This document shows, piece by piece, positions 40,155-54,549 of a stretch of 64,000 nucleotides of DNA. The DNA is from Paramecium sonneborni (taxonomy: Eukaryota; Ciliophora; Oligohymenophorea; Peniculida; Parameciidae), in the NCBI GenBank assembly GCA_905182985.1, contig CAJJDN010000004.1, positions 747,358 to 811,357 of the forward strand, in the 5' to 3' direction. Made by a program: the position numbers and the translations under genes. The notes under the pieces were generated by a model that saw only the letters and a program-made list of their open reading frames with translations, was not told the DNA's origin and ran no database searches. Position 1 is the stretch's first letter, and the number at the start of each line of letters is the position of its first letter.

Positions 40155-43100
40155 ATGGATAATAAGACACATTTTTTCTAAGTTAAGGCAATTTTCTAGA
40201 AAAACCTAGTTTGCTCATTTAGAAATAGAGAATTTTTAGCAGAAACCCTTATCCCTTTAATTTGTGGATTGAGTTTGGCAGCAAAAGATATAGATGGAAC
40301 TTCATTGATAGCATTTTTTTCTCCATTTTTTGTTTCTTTGGCAATATTTTCAAATCCAAGATCACTGTTAATACATTTATGTGAAGAGAAGGAACAAAAG
40401 TTTAAAGAGACTCAAAAGGTAAGAATTTTGTTTATAATAATAGATTATGGGATTGAAACAAAGTTCATATTTATTAGGTTGGATGCTTTATGCTTATTTT
40501 AAAACATTTATGGTATGATAGTAATATGAATTAATAGTCTATGATAATATTTTTTATATCTTGGACTGGGTTTGGATATATAATGAATTATAGTCATGAT
40601 AGAAACATATATGGATTTGATTCTTAAACAGATTGGTATGTAATATTTGGACTTTATTTTATTTATGGGATATCATTGATTCATTATTCAATGTTTTTGA
40701 CAACATTTTTTTCAAAGTCAAAGACAGCAAATGAAATAACTACACTTTTATTAGTAGTATCATTAATTTTGCCATTTTTTGGATTCGTAGAGAAGTTTTA
40801 AAGGTAGAGTATAATTATGAAATATGATTAGCACTTTCTTTTTTATATTGATATCTATATTTCCTTAGACATGTATAGCACTTTCTTATTTATCAACATA
40901 ATATGGAGCATTTCGTACTTTATCAATAGTGGTGAATTATTATTTTTCTTATGAGACAATGGCAATACAATTAGTAATATTGTCAGTGTTGTTTTTATTG
41001 TTGTATTTTTATTTAGATGCAATAATTCCAAATGAATATGGGATTGCAAAGCATCCTTTATTTTTTTTGCATTTTAATAAAAATGAAATAGAGAAACGAA
41101 AAGTAGATTTAGAGAATCCATTAATGAATGAATAAGAAGGGAATGTAGCATCATCAACATATAATGATGATAGTTCCAGTGCTTATTATCACGAATAAAG
41201 AAATTATTTGAATATGAAACCATCAGTTAAAATAAGATAGATAGTGAAAAAGTTTGGAAATTTTACAGCAGTAGATTAAGTGAGTTTAAATTTATATTCT
41301 AAAGAAATATTATGTTTATTAGGACATAACGGAGCAGGGAAGACTACAACAATAAATGTATTAACAGGATTATTAAGTTTAAGTGGAGGCAAGGTGTATG
41401 TTTATGATTAAGAGTTAGAGAGTAATTTAGAAGAGATTAGAGAAAGGATAGGTATATGTAATTAAAGAGATGTTTTATATGATGAGTTGACAGTAAAAGA
41501 ATAATTATAATTTATGGGGAGAATAAAAGGATTAGAAGGAAATGATTTAGAATAAGAAATATAATAGATTCTTACAACTACATTATTAAATAATGAAAAA
41601 GATAAAATAACTAAAACATTAAGTGGTGGAAATAAAAGAAAATTATCATTAGCTTAAGCAATTATTGGAGGATCAAATGTATTATTTTTAGATGAACCAA
41701 CTTCAGGAATGGATGCATAAACAAGAAGAGGAATATGGGAAATATTAGAAAAAGTTAAATTAGAGAATAGAACTCTTGTACTTACAACACATCATTTGGA
41801 TGAAGCTGAAGAATTAGCTGATAGAATTGCTATTATGGCTGCAGGTAAATTACTTGCATGTGGTAGAAGTGAATATATTAAATAAAACTTTGGAGAAGGA
41901 TATTCTATATCTATTACTATTTTAGATAAAGTTATTGATAAAGATGAAATCATTCATTTTACTTAAGAAAATCTACCTTAAGCTATTCTAGATCCATAAT
42001 CATCATAATTATCAATTCTATTTAAAATTAAATTTAATTAAAAGAAATTCTTACTTAACTATTTCAAAGCTTTAGAAAAGAAATTTGATGATAAATTATC
42101 TGTTAATTTCAAAATAAACTCTTTAGAAGATGCTTTTATTAATATAGGAATGGATGAAGAGAGATTTTTAGAAAAAGCAAAGAAAATGGTTGAAGGAAGA
42201 ACAAGTATAAATGAAGATAGAGATAGTATCATTGGTACTGATCAATTTGCTGAACTTAAATCTAAAGTTCCTGTACCAAATTGTTTAAATAGAGGTATAA
42301 ATATATATTAAAATTATTATAGAACCTGTCTATTCATTTAAATAATAGACATTTGCTATTTATTTAAGGAAGTTTTATACAACAATTAGAACTTTTAGTA
42401 ATTATTTGGCTATTCTAATTCCGTTTGCCTTGATGATAACTGGAATTATTGTAATTGGAGAAATGGATTTGGGAGAGGAGGATGAATAAACAAAAATTAT
42501 AAGAATGATTTTCTTTTCTCTCTTTGCTATTATTGCACTTTGTTTTAATTCATCTTTATTTATAATGTAACCAGTTTTAGAAAGAGAAACAAATTTAAAA
42601 TATGCTTTAGTTGCTATGGGTTGTAGACCATTTCCTTATTGGTTAGGAACATTTTTATTTGACTTTACTATTTATTTTGGTATGATATTCTTAATAATTT
42701 TGATTTCGCTTTCATATGAATTTCTTAGTGAAAAAATAGGTAAACTAATTTTTATATTTTTTTCATTTGGAGTTTCCTTTATTGTATTCTCTTATTTTAT
42801 TGGAACATTATTATATGAAAAAGCATCAAAAGCAATGAAAACATTTCCATTTTTAAATTACTTTGTATTTTTTGCTCTTCCTTTAAATGCCTGGCTTATT
42901 GTTGCCTTAATATTTATGTAAGGGAATTCTTCAGATTAATTATCAGATGGATAAACAGTTGTAATAAAATTAGTGGATTTGCTTTGTTCATTAATCAGTC
43001 CTTTTTATTCATTCTTCTAAGCAATTATTAAGTCTATTGATATTGAAAATGGAAATGGAAGTGTTCCATACATATCTAAAGAATATTGGGTATACTGTTT

Positions 43101-44266
43101 ACTAATGATTATTTAAAGTGTTGGATTCTTCTTTCTCAATATTTTAATAGAGAATAAGAAATATTATAAAGGAATGTATTCAAATAATTTAAGATGTAAT
43201 AATTATATACCTGCATAAATTAATGATCCAGAAGTTCTTAAAGAGATTGATTAAATTTCAAAAGGAACAATTAATCCTCCTATTAAAGTGTTACATTTAT
43301 AAAAACAATACAATCCAACTAACTTTTTAGCTGTTAAAGATATCACATTTGGTGTTGCTTAGAATGAAATTTTAGGTTTATTAGGACCTAATGGAGCTGG
43401 AAAATCTTCTACATTTAATATCTTAACTTCACTCATTACTAAATCCTCTGGTAGTGTTAAAATAAAAGGTGTTGAAATAGATAGAACATAATCTGATATC
43501 TTTAGAGATACAGGTATATGTCCATAATTTGATTGTCTTTGGGAAAATCTTACACCTTAAGAACATTTATATTTATTTGGAAGAATGAAAGGATTAAATG
43601 GAACTGATCTTGATTAAAGTGTTGCTTACTTTTTAAGCACTATGCAATTAGAAGAATATATCTCACGTAAATCTGGATTATTGTCAGGTGGAAATAAGAG
43701 AAAACTTTGTGTTAGTAATGCTCTTATTGGAGGACCAAGTATTTAATTCTTTGATGAACCAAGTACAGGAGTTGATCCTATCGCTAGAAGATTCTTATGG
43801 AAAACTCTGAGATTAGGAGTCAAACTTAGATAAAGTTCAGTAGTATTAACTACTCATACTATGGATGAAGCAGAAAGTTTATGTGATAGAATTGCTATTA
43901 TGATTAATGGAGAAATATTTTGTTTAGGCAATCCAAAAGAACTTAGAGATAGATATGGAGAAGGATATAAAATAACTATCAGAAATCCTAACAATAGACA
44001 ATAAATTCTTAATATTATTAAACAAAAATATTCCTAAGCTACAGAAACATAAGAAACACATGAAGAATATCAATCTATACATGTAATTATCTTTTATCAT
44101 TTATTAGATTCCCACAAATCAATTTTAATTTTATAATGTCTTCTAATTGTTATCAGATTTAGAATCTTAGAACTATATCTAAGATTTTACTATTAATTAA
44201 TCAACATTAGAATCTGTTTTTCTGTAGTTCTCTTAATTTTAGTAATAATAATAATAAATTAATTGA
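40155..44266 (+). CDS. ABCA-subfamily full-size ABC transporter
   Basis: ATG 40155 to TGA 44264-44266, with introns of about 25-28 nt (for example after 40419, at 40513 and near 44080-44105). Order: TMD1, NBD1, TMD2, NBD2. NBD1 has Walker [11 protein letters not shown] (near 41325), [12 protein letters not shown] and Walker [12 protein letters not shown] with [12 protein letters not shown]2 is strongly hydrophobic (42600-43170, including [19 protein letters not shown]). NBD2 has [23 protein letters not shown] and [11 protein letters not shown], followed by TTHTMDEAE. Both ATP sites look functional. The short loops and signature LSGGNKRK are typical of ABCA lipid transporters; TMD1 is compact and lacks a very large luminal loop. 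The C-terminus after NBD2 ends in a Gln run. Confidence 0.93.
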
Positions 44267-44585
44267 TTGATTGATTTTGAAAATTATACAGTATTATAAA
44301 TTAATCCTATTTAGTTATTAATTAATTTAGGCATTACCATATTATTAATTATGATTATAAGAGTAGGGAAACTATTGCAAAAATCAGTAAACTCATCTTC
44401 GCTATCTAATTATATATTTTATCTATATTATAAATCAATTCTCTATTCTCAATTCATTTTTTTATTCTTCTAATTATATCTATTTTGAGTCAAAAAATCA
44501 AAATATTAATAAATATCTATTCTTTATTAAAAATATGATGTAATATAAATGATATTGTATTAATTATTTTTTTATTTATAAAAAT
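44267..44585. other. Intergenic, no gene seen
   Basis: 319 bp of A+T-rich sequence between the ABCA stop and the HEAT-repeat gene. It begins with a TTGATTGATTGAT microrepeat just after the stop. No coding signal on either strand. Confidence 0.5.
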
Positions 44586-46690
44586 ATGAATTAACAAGAA
44601 AAGCAAAATGAAAATAAAGAACCAGAAGTGAAGGATAATGTAGAAGAATTTGGAATAAAAGTGCTATCTGCTGGTTAAATATTATTTAATTGAGTTAGAG
44701 GAGTAGAAAAAGATTTTACTACAAATAAGTGAAGAAGAATCATTCAATTTATAAAATATATAGTCAAGGGAAGATGATGCTGTTTTTATAGAAGATGAAC
44801 CAGAAAAAGCTTTGGCAAAACTTTTGACTTTGAATTAGTAAAATTTGCAAGAAAGGTAATGTTATTGTTTTACGATAATATAATAGATAAGCTTATACTA
44901 AACATTTAGCTGAATTGATAATTTTGATAGGGATTGAAGCATAAAAATAATTAACATCAATAATAAATTAAGTTATAAATGATGGTGATGAAATAAAGAA
45001 AATCTTAATTCATCAACTTAATATATTGATAGATGAAATAGATGTATCTTAAATTAAACAACATTTATTACCTTCATTGATGAAATTAATAAAATATCAT
45101 AATTTTGACATTTAATCTGAGGTTCAAAAATAAATAGCTAGAATAGCTTAGAAACTCACTAGTAATGAAATAAATGAATTGATATTAAATGATTTAATAC
45201 TAATGGCACATGATGAATCAAATGAAGAAAATAAGATGGTGGCCTTATAATTTTTTGGTTCATATGCTCATATAGCCAATTAATAATTTTTAGAGTCATT
45301 CATATCAATAGAACTTATAAATGCAAGTGAGGATATAAGTGTTAGAGTAAGAAAGGAATCTATTTATTAATTACCATAAATAGCTAAATCAGTAAGACCT
45401 GATTATTTTGTATCTAAATTACTTCCTCATTATCTTTAGTAATTCTAAAATTAAATATTTTATATAGAAAATCAGAAGATAAATCCTCTTGGCATATACG
45501 TAGAGCTTGTGTTGATATTATTGTCAAATTAGCAGAGATAGCTCCTAAATAAGTTCGATAAAATGAGTTATCAAATAAAATGGTTGACTTTCTTAAGTAT
45601 ATTATTTATATATTTTTATAGGGATTCAAATAAATGGGTAAAAGCATCAGCATTCAATATTCTTGGATAATTCATTCATACATTACATGATTGTAATTAA
45701 AAAAATGAATAATTATTAAATGAATATTGTAGATCAACAAATAAAGATGTTTGTGAATATTTTTCAGCAGATTAAGAAATTTTTGATGCTTGTGCTGCAT
45801 CTTTTCATTAAGTTGTTGAAATATTTGGATAAGATAAGTGGCCAAATTTATTAAAATTATTATAGAATTTAGTGAAAAATAAAGGAGTTAGAAAAATATT
45901 AGCAGAAAATCTATATATTATTGCCAAATCTTGTGGTCCAAGAAATGCTGAAAAAGACTTGGTTATAATTTTAGATTCATTTTTAAAAGATTTAAATGAT
46001 GAAGTGAAATATGCAGCTGCAAAGAATTTATGGGAATTTATTAAAATATTTGATGAAGAAAAAAGAGATAATTTATTAGATGTTGTTTTAATTATACAAG
46101 TAAATAAAAAAAATCTTATCTTATAAAGAGAGATTAAAAAAAATGGAGAATACGCCATCTGATAGCCAAATAAATTAAACATTTGGTTCCATTATATAAT
46201 GTAGACAATATATTTTAAATTATTGTTCCAATTACATTGAAATTATGTAATGATATTGTAGCCACTGTAAGAAAATAAGCAGCCAAAGAAATGCATTCTA
46301 TTTTGTAATCTTTGAATACCGAAGATGAAACAAGTTAAATTTATTATTAATGTTTAATTGAAAATATTAAAGCGTATGGTATCAGTCATCGTTTTAATCA
46401 GAGACAAGCGTATTTATTTATTTCATATTAATAGATTTGCTTATATGTGTTCAAAATTAATCACCCTCAAAGAATTTGAATCTACTTTCTTAGAATAATT
46501 TGTATCTCTCAGTTTAGATCCTGTTAAAAATGTGAGAATTACTGTTGCTCTTATAGTTTAAAAACGATTTAAATAAGGTAAATTTAACAATTAGATCTTA
46601 GGGCATTTCAAAAATAACAAAAAAATATTATAAATGATTCAAAATCTGAAAAGCCATAAAGATCGAGAAGTATTATAAATTCTGGACTGA
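44586..46690 (+). CDS. HEAT-repeat protein phosphatase regulatory subunit (PPP4R1-like)
   Basis: ATG 44586 to TGA 46688-46690, with several small introns (for example 21 nt near 44675). The N-terminus is acidic; the rest is a chain of alpha-helical HEAT repeats: LNILIDEIDVSQIKQ, ELILNDLILMAHDESNEENK, WVKASAFNILGQFIHTLHD, NLVKNKGVRKILAENLYII, LNDEVKYAAAKNLWEFI, ATVRKQAAKEMHSIL. The segment WVKASAFNILGQFI is the pattern seen in PPP4R1 (WVRxxAFxxLGPFI), the regulatory subunit of protein phosphatase 4; the PP2A scaffold subunit A is the next best match. It should act as a scaffold for a PP2A/PP4-type catalytic subunit. Exon joints near 44840-44880 and 46400-46440 are provisional. Confidence 0.7.
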
Positions 46691-47862
46691 GTAAATTAAA
46701 TTTAAATTATTGTATGTTTATTAATCATTTAATAAATCAATCTTAATCAATTTAATTAAATGTTATAAACTAAAATTCTTAACTTTCATATTTTTTCAAA
46801 TTTATTTATTGTTATCAAAAATAACCTAACACTATGTCTAGTTGAAAAACTTAAAATAGTACACCCATTGTAAATCATGATTTTAAATTAAAGGGATATT
46901 TTTCTATAAAATTCTAACAGTTACCAATATATCTAAAATGTTAATTTTGAAGTGAAGTTGTTTTCATTTAAGAAAACCAAATTATAAAAATCGATCAAAA
47001 GCTTTTATTAATGTATATAATAATTGTAATTTTTTATATAGTTTAAATGCAAAAATTTTTTGCTTAAAATGAATTATAAATTAATTTAAGTGTCATTAAA
47101 TCCTTAAATTGTTTATAATAATATTAAGTATGATTAATAAACTTTAAATCTAAAATTTTATTATTCTTATTAATTTAACATGAAGATTATTTTACAAAAT
47201 ATTTTTTATAATCAAATGTAAAGTTAATGAAACTAGAGACTTAGATCTTAAATTTTCTTTGTAAAATAAATGAGTATTTTGGAATTCATTAAACCAAAAT
47301 GTTAAAAAAAACACTTAATTATACATTCTTTCACAATCTTCAATTATATAAAAGGAATCTGCCTTTAAAATTCTTAATAAATTTTAGTTTTTTATTATTA
47401 AAAATTGTATGTTCGAATTGATTCTTTCAAAAATTAGTTCTTAAATTTCTGTTATAATTGAAAAACTACTGAATATATTTATTGTTATTTTAAAAAATAG
47501 AAAAAAAAAATTTTAGATGATGATTTTCGGATAAAAGTTTATCGATTAATAAAATCTAAATAATTATCTAATTTCAAGAGAATATATATTTTAGATCAAA
47601 AAGGAGAAACATAAGATGATGAAGTGAATAAGAAATTTTGTGCAAATTCTCTTAACAAAAAGAAAATTGTTCAATAATATAAAAATCCAATTTTTAATTC
47701 AATTATTAAATAGTCTAGGTTTCACCTTTATATTTAAAAAAATTATCAAGAAAATTAACTCGCATTTTATTATTGGAACTCAACTCTTACTTTTTTCTTT
47801 ATTAGACAAATTTTGATAAATATTATATATTTTAATAATTTATTTTTTAAATCTTGATAGTG
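46691..47862. other. Long intergenic interval, no gene seen
   Basis: 1172 bp of extremely A+T-rich sequence. One plus-strand open run (about 47575-47858) reads as a Lys/Asn-rich peptide (LDQKGETQDDEVNKKF) and might be a gene relic, but has no start and no recognised relatives. Nothing else is apparent. Confidence 0.45.
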
Positions 47863-50800
47863 ATGAACAAGATAAAAGAATTTTGTAGTGGGTACATTAA
47901 AACTATACTATTTGCGATTGAGTTTAAACCTAGATTTTAAGTATAATAATATTTATGAAACAGTTTCCTCAAGAGCTTTTTATTATTCCCCATCTACTGC
48001 ATCATGTTTAATTATTAGGCTTATTTTTGGAAAGATCTTCAGATTAAGCATTTGATTATGTTGTTTTACTGTCACATTTTTCTTAATTTGAGCCTATATT
48101 AACAGAAGACTTAAGCAAAATATTTCTATTTATTATATTTGCTTTTTAAATAATCTTACTATTTTATCTACTTATTGCAACATTTGAAACTTAAAGAGTA
48201 GCCTTAAACTTTAAATAGAGATTAATTTTAGAGAAAAAAATAGAATCAGTTAACTCTATTTTACACTGGTACTTTACTTTTTATAGTGTCTTTACAATAC
48301 CAATAATTGTAATTAGTGTAAAATTTATGTTAACTGATTATTTTGTATTTGGATATTTTAACGCAATAATGTAGTATTGTTAAGGAATAATATTGATATA
48401 TTTGTTAAGAAATCATAGATTTGCTGAAAATAATTCTTTTAAAAGAAGATTTGCATATGTTCAATTGTTCAATTATACAATTAGTTACTTACTAATTATT
48501 TTTAGATTTTATTAAGAAATTACATTTGTTAAATATATATTTGGATTTTCATATGCATTTTTATAAATAGTTGATTAATTTTATAGCTGTCCTTATAGGG
48601 ATCCATTTCGAGAACCATCTTTGAAAGTAGCTATGGTACTTTTTAGTAGTATTTTCATATGTTTAATGTTTTCTTTGGAAATAATATCAGATGGATAATT
48701 ATTTTGGACTTTGTTTGTTGCTGGATTAATAAGCGGAGTTTCAACTAGTATAAGTTCTTTATTTCATGAATTTGCTATGACTAATTATAATTCACGTTTC
48801 AATTTATAAGAGAAATATATAATTATAGGAGTAGATTAATTTTATAGTCACTTTAATCATTTTTAAACAAGTGAATACAACAAATTAACTTACTTTTAAT
48901 AATTGATAAAACATAATGAGAATTGTCTTAGACCTAAATGTCCTTCTTAAAGGTCTAAATTATCATAAGTTAATTTTAATGATAAAATATAATTACAGAA
49001 ACTAACAATTGATGTAGTAAGTTGTATTTTTAAGACATGTCATAGTAGAACTGTAGTAAAAAATGGTGAAATTCATAAACCTAAATTTGAGCAATTATAA
49101 TTATAATACATTAGTTTTTTATCTTCAACAGCTTAAAGACCATTGATTGGTTATGTTGAATTACGAAGATATTAATAAGATTAGACTAGTGACAATTCCT
49201 TATATTTTAGAGAATTGACATCTAAGATTTCTGCTGAGTTGGAATTTTCAATTTTATATCTTCAAGAAAGAATGATTTAATAGCAATTTAGAAAAGAAAA
49301 ATATATGGCAAGGGAAGAGAAATTAACAATCGCATAATTGTGGAGAAGTGTTAATTTTTATTAAGAAATAACTCCTAAAATAATAGATGTTATAGAAAAG
49401 AAATAAAAATTTTGGGATAATTTAATTGAAGGTTATGATGATTTGGAACCATTTCATAAAGAATAGCTATAATTATGTAAATCTATAGATGAAATATATA
49501 AAAAAATTAAATGTAATAGTTATATTTAATAATTAAGCAACAATTATAATTCCGGAGGTATTTTTTGATAGATCAAAAGATATAAGTTTATAAACAGTTC
49601 TCAAGACATTAGATCCAGAAGATAGAAATATTAATATATTAAATTTGAAGTTATATTCTATTCTATATTCAGTCATTTTAAATGATTTTGATAGAGTAAT
49701 ATATTATATTGTTATTTATTTAGGCATTTTAAGCAGAGAAATAAATTGAAGAATTAATAAAGGAAGATAGATAAAAATCAATTGAAATAATTGATGATTG
49801 TGCTTTACTTAAAGATGATGCTGTAATTATATTAGTAAGTCTTGTAAAAAAGAAGGGTCATATTGTGAATAAGAATTTATTGACTTTGGCTAATTTTTTT
49901 GAATTTCAAAATGTTTAAGACATAGCAGGAGTATAAAAAATAATTATTATATTAGTAAACTCTAATATCATCTTTTCTACCACCTGATTTAAGGGCATTA
50001 CATGATGCTTCATTAAATGACTTTGTTTCAAAAGGATTTACTAAATATTCTGTTTAAAGCATTCATTCTTTTTATTTATAAAAATAGGGCTATTTAAGAG
50101 AATGTTATATTAAATTGGGAAATTTATTTTAAGATCCCTCTGATTTTATATTAACAGGTTCAGTTCTTAGATTGCAGCCCTCTTATGATATAATTATTTT
50201 TGATAGTTATGGCAAAATAATTGGTTCTAGCTAAGATTTTTTTGAAAAAAGAATTTTACCTAATAATCCAAATATGACAATGGAAAGATTTGTTGAATAA
50301 GGGTATATCTTTATGTTGATGCCATTTATTTTAATTAATTTAAGAAAATTAGCTAATGAGACAGAAACAGAATTTGTTGATTATACTTATTTTCCAGAAT
50401 AGTTATAAGATATTGGGTTATAATATGGATAATTTTTTAATGATAGATAAAAATAAGATCAAAAATTATCATCTTATAATTTAACTACAATAAAATCTTA
50501 ATTAGTTTCTCATGCTTCAGCAATCTCAGCAAGAAGTTTCATTAATTAAGAAGATTAGATTAAAATTAAAGGATTAAATATCCCTATGTTACAAATAGAA
50601 AGGATGAATTAAATACTTGATTTTTTATCGAAATATCATGATGAATAATCTATTAAATGTGATATTCTTAAAATTAAATACAATATTGAATTTTAAACTA
50701 TGGAAACAAAAAAAGAAAGATTTCCTTACTTTATATTAAAATTAGAACCTCTAAGTGAATTTGAAAGGTCTGATACAAGTTCAATTATACCATATAAAAA

Positions 50801-53250
50801 ATCTATTCGGAGAACTTTGATGGCTCTTAAATATGGAGAATATCAAACTGGAATAGATTCATCCAACACAAAAAACTTTATAACAAGAAATTTTTAGTAA
50901 AGTTCTGAATAATTAAATGAAACAGCTGATTTAAAAGGTCCTTCTGATTAACATTTATTAGAATAGATTATGGAAATAAATGACATATCAAATTCTAAAA
51001 TTGTTAAATAACTTGATGAATCTAAAGTAGTCTTTGAAAATCCATAAATTTCAAGAATAGAAGATTAAGATTTTCAGTAATTAGTTCAAGAAATTGAAGA
51101 AAGTAAAATAAATGCTTAATAACCTGAACAACAAGAACAATTCGAAGATCCTAAATATGATTCTGATCTAATAGAAAAAAAGTCTGATAGTTCAAAAGGC
51201 TAAAAATAAAAAAAAAAAAATGATATTCTTGATATTTTAAGAAAAAATATCAATAATTAAGAAATTTTAGATCATGATATTAAATAATCATCTAGACCAA
51301 GTTCAACAAAAACATCATCATCAAAATCTCCATATTTATTAATTAGATCACTCTATCAATTAGGAGAAATTAATACATAAATTTGGCTAATAATCATATT
51401 AAATGTTATTGTTTGTTTTGTTGCTTTAATATTAGTTTTCATTAAGATTTACATCGTTTAAGGTAATAAATTTAACAATATTTTAAGATTAATTTGGAAT
51501 TCTTTAAACGAATTTAAATTATGTTCAATATCCAGAAAAAATTAATAATTACTTTTTAAAAACTTTGATGTTCTCATCCAATATTCTTCATTAGAATTTA
51601 GGACTAGTTAAATATAGTTAATTAGTAAATGATGCTCTTATAACGGAATTTAGTAATTTAGCCTTAAATATCGAATTAGATTTAAAAAGTATATATGAAG
51701 ATATCATTTCTTTTGAAAATTAAGTAATACTCTTAAATGATAATCTCAGAATAATTAATAATTTACAGCAATTTGACATTACATTTGATCTGACAATACT
51801 TTTAGAATAAATTTCCTCAAATTCAATCACTTTAAATTAGTAAATAAAAAATGAATTAGATGAGAAATTCTTATCATTAAATTTATTTTTTAAATTAAAT
51901 ATGGTCCAAGTAATTACAGTTAGTAAAAGTTATATAAATTATCTTAATGAAAATTTAATATTTTATGAATAATAAATTGTTAATGCTTTAATTTATGTTG
52001 TGGTAGCAGAGCTTTGTGTGATAACAGCTTTTATGATTTTGATAATCAAAGTTTTATAGGATGTAAACTATTTAATTAGAAAAATATTAATCTTAATAAC
52101 AAAATTAAGTGAAGATGATGTAAATTAGATTAATAGAATTTACAATGAAATTAAGACTATTTTAAAGGATCCAAAATAAGTTTAATGGAAATAAACAAAC
52201 TTTGTTAAATGCATTTTTGAATCAAATTTTGTAAAGGCAAAATAAGATTTAAATTTTCTCTAATCTTAGAGTGGATCAAGTGCTGCAAAAAACGAAAAGT
52301 AGAAATTTAAAAAGAGATATCAAAACAGTTCCTTAACATCGAGAGTATACAACTTAAGATTACCATAAATTTGGAATTATGCATTCTTATTTGTCTCATG
52401 GTTATTTTTAGCTGGATATTTACTTGGTGCATTAGGATTGTCTATATCAATGGTCTAATCTATTAAACCAGCTATAACTCTTAATTTATAATTAATAGAA
52501 TTTAAATTAAAGTTTGACTCTTTAGTAGTTTATGGAGAAATATTAAAAACAGATTATTTAGTAAATAAAAAATTAAATTCAATTTTTGATTTATCTTAAA
52601 TTTAATCTAATTTAGATAGAGTTTTAACAGAATTTTTTTCCTTATAAGAAGATTTTTAAGATTAATTATCTGTAATTTATGATCAGTTAGCATCAAGTTC
52701 ATCCCTTTTAGAAGAATAAAAAAACTCTTTGTTAATTCCTTTTAGAAGTTCACTTTGTGAAAGCAATCCTAGTTTGGTTCCATCTTGTTCGACTAATTTA
52801 GAAGCATCTTCAGATAATAGTTAAGACTATGTATCTGGAGGAATAGTCGATATGGTACATGAATTTTCAAAAACATTGAAAACATTTTGGTAAACAAATG
52901 ATTATGCTATAATTGATGAAATTTAATTAGAACAGTTTTTATCTGGGTAAGTTCACACAACAGAATTCATCCATCATTTTCTATTTTAAGGAAAGATAAT
53001 GGAACAAATTGCAAGCACAATGTTAAGTTTAAATAAAAACACTTTAGATTCTGTTATATTAACGTTTCAGATTTATATGTATACAATGGGATTGGTATTG
53101 ATTATCATATATATTGTATGTTTTTACAAATGGATTTTAAGGTTAGATAATGCAATGTATTTAACAAAATTAGCTTTAACTTTAATTCCAGCAGACTCTT
53201 TGAATGAATAAAAAACAATGACTGACTTAAAAAATATTTAAAATGATTGA
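47863..53250 (+). CDS. Giant TmcB-like multi-pass membrane protein with PAS-like region
   Basis: 1755 residues after introns of 23, 19, 28, 25 and 25 nt (exon sum divisible by three). ATG 47863 is chosen because its short exon (MNKIKEFCSGYIKTILFAIE) joins the next by a phase-0 intron at 47933-47955. The N-terminal third has about ten membrane helices (LFIIFAFQIILLFYLLIATF, HWYFTFYSVFTIPIIVISV, YAFLQIVDQFYS). A cytosolic stretch with PAS-like sequence follows (ILTGSVLRLQPSYDIIIFDSYGKIIGSSQDF). The C-terminal half has further helices (LIIILNVIVCFVALILVFI near 51390, AFLFVSWLFLAGYLLGAL near 52385, TMGLVLIIIYIVCFYKW near 53090) and Cys-bearing loops. This order is known from ciliate TmcB-like families (tiny macrocyst protein B); the function is unknown, perhaps sensory. 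Confidence 0.75.
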
Positions 53251-53334
53251 GAACCATGATTATTATCTATATTCCACATTAAAAAATATGTTTTTTCTAA
53301 TTTATTATATATTATAAAAGATTAATTTTTAGAA

Positions 53335-54540
53335 ATGCCATTCAAAATAGTATTTAATAGAAAGATTCATAAACTGCCTCTTCATATAACAACAATGCAG
53401 GCAATAAGATCTTCAATAGAGAAACTCTATCCATAAATAGATCCTAGTTATCATCTCGTCTTTTTCTATAATCAAGAGCCTCTTGAAGTAAGGAATAAAA
53501 TTATCTATTCAAGATAATACATGAAGATGCATTAGTGATACTTTTAAAAATTTTGCAATTGTCCACATATAAATTATTTATATTTGAAAATAATATAGGA
53601 TAATTAACAGAAGAAGGTATATTTTTCATTTAAATAATTAGATCTTAAATTTATGGAATAGTCTAGTATCTACAACGCTAGTGTAATATAGATAGATTAA
53701 AATTTAAAATAATAATAAGTAAGGCCAGATCGTTAATAATAAAACCAACTTGAAAAAGTGATTCAATAGAAGCCTAATAAAGAAATTGAGCATTAACCAA
53801 TTTAATAAAATATGACTTAATTATAGCAATAACAATCCTAATAATAATGCCATTAACAAAATTTATAATAATAACAAAATCCATAAGAATAATAAAATAA
53901 TTATCAATCTTTATTATAAGGATATTACCCTTCTTAAAAAGATTAAATTTAACCTTAAGCTCCTTTAGGTCCATAGTTTTAATATCCTAAAATAGAAATA
54001 GACATAAATTAAGAAGCTTATAAGATAGAGGTGATTTAAAATTAATAGGTTTAAAGCTATCCAGATAAGGAATTTATATGGAGATTAGTATTAAAGAATT
54101 CTGGTTCTAAAACTTGGCCTCAAACTATGAAAATAAGATGTAATGATAATCCATTCAAAACTAAATAATTTCTTTTACCTGAAGCTATACCTGGATAGGT
54201 TATTGAAATACCAATTAAATTGAAAGCTCCTTCAAAAATAGATTCATTTTTTACAAATTGGGGGTTTTATTACTTAGAAAACACTTTAGAATGTGCATTA
54301 TAATTTACAATTTGTCTTTTCTTAGATATCATCATGGAATGTATAAATTATTAATTATAATCAGAACTTGAATAAAGGTTTATAGGTACATAGATTTTAG
54401 TTAAAGCAGAATAAGTAAAAGCTATAATGACGGATCAGAGTATCAACTATTTATGCAAGTTTATTGAAAAACATAAAATTCTTAAATGGAGAGTAGATGA
54501 GATAATCAATAAGATCTATGACGAATAATCTTAAAAATGA
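53335..54540 (+). CDS. NBR1: NBR1-like protein: PB1 domain, Gln-rich linker, FW (central) domain
   Basis: 384 residues after introns of 26 and 25 nt (exon sum divisible by three). Residues 1-70 form a PB1 domain (FKIVFNRKIHKLPLH, AIRSSIEKLYPQID, YHLVFFYNQEPLEI, DALVILL). A long poly-Gln/Pro linker follows (about 53690-54000). Next comes an NBR1 central FW domain: DKEFIWRLVLKNSGSKTWPQT with the conserved W and GSxxWP, then PGQVIEIPIKLKAPSK and FFTNWGFYYL. The C-terminus (LKWRVDEIINKIYDE) could be a UBA-like helix pair. No ZZ zinc finger between PB1 and FW was seen. NBR1-type proteins are selective autophagy receptors; an LC3-interacting motif was not identified. Confidence 0.82.
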
Positions 54541-54549
54541 TATTTTTAA

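Noticed and set aside
45808..46182. Minus-strand ORF of 124 codons
   Set aside because: Antisense shadow of HEAT repeats of the PPP4R1-like gene.
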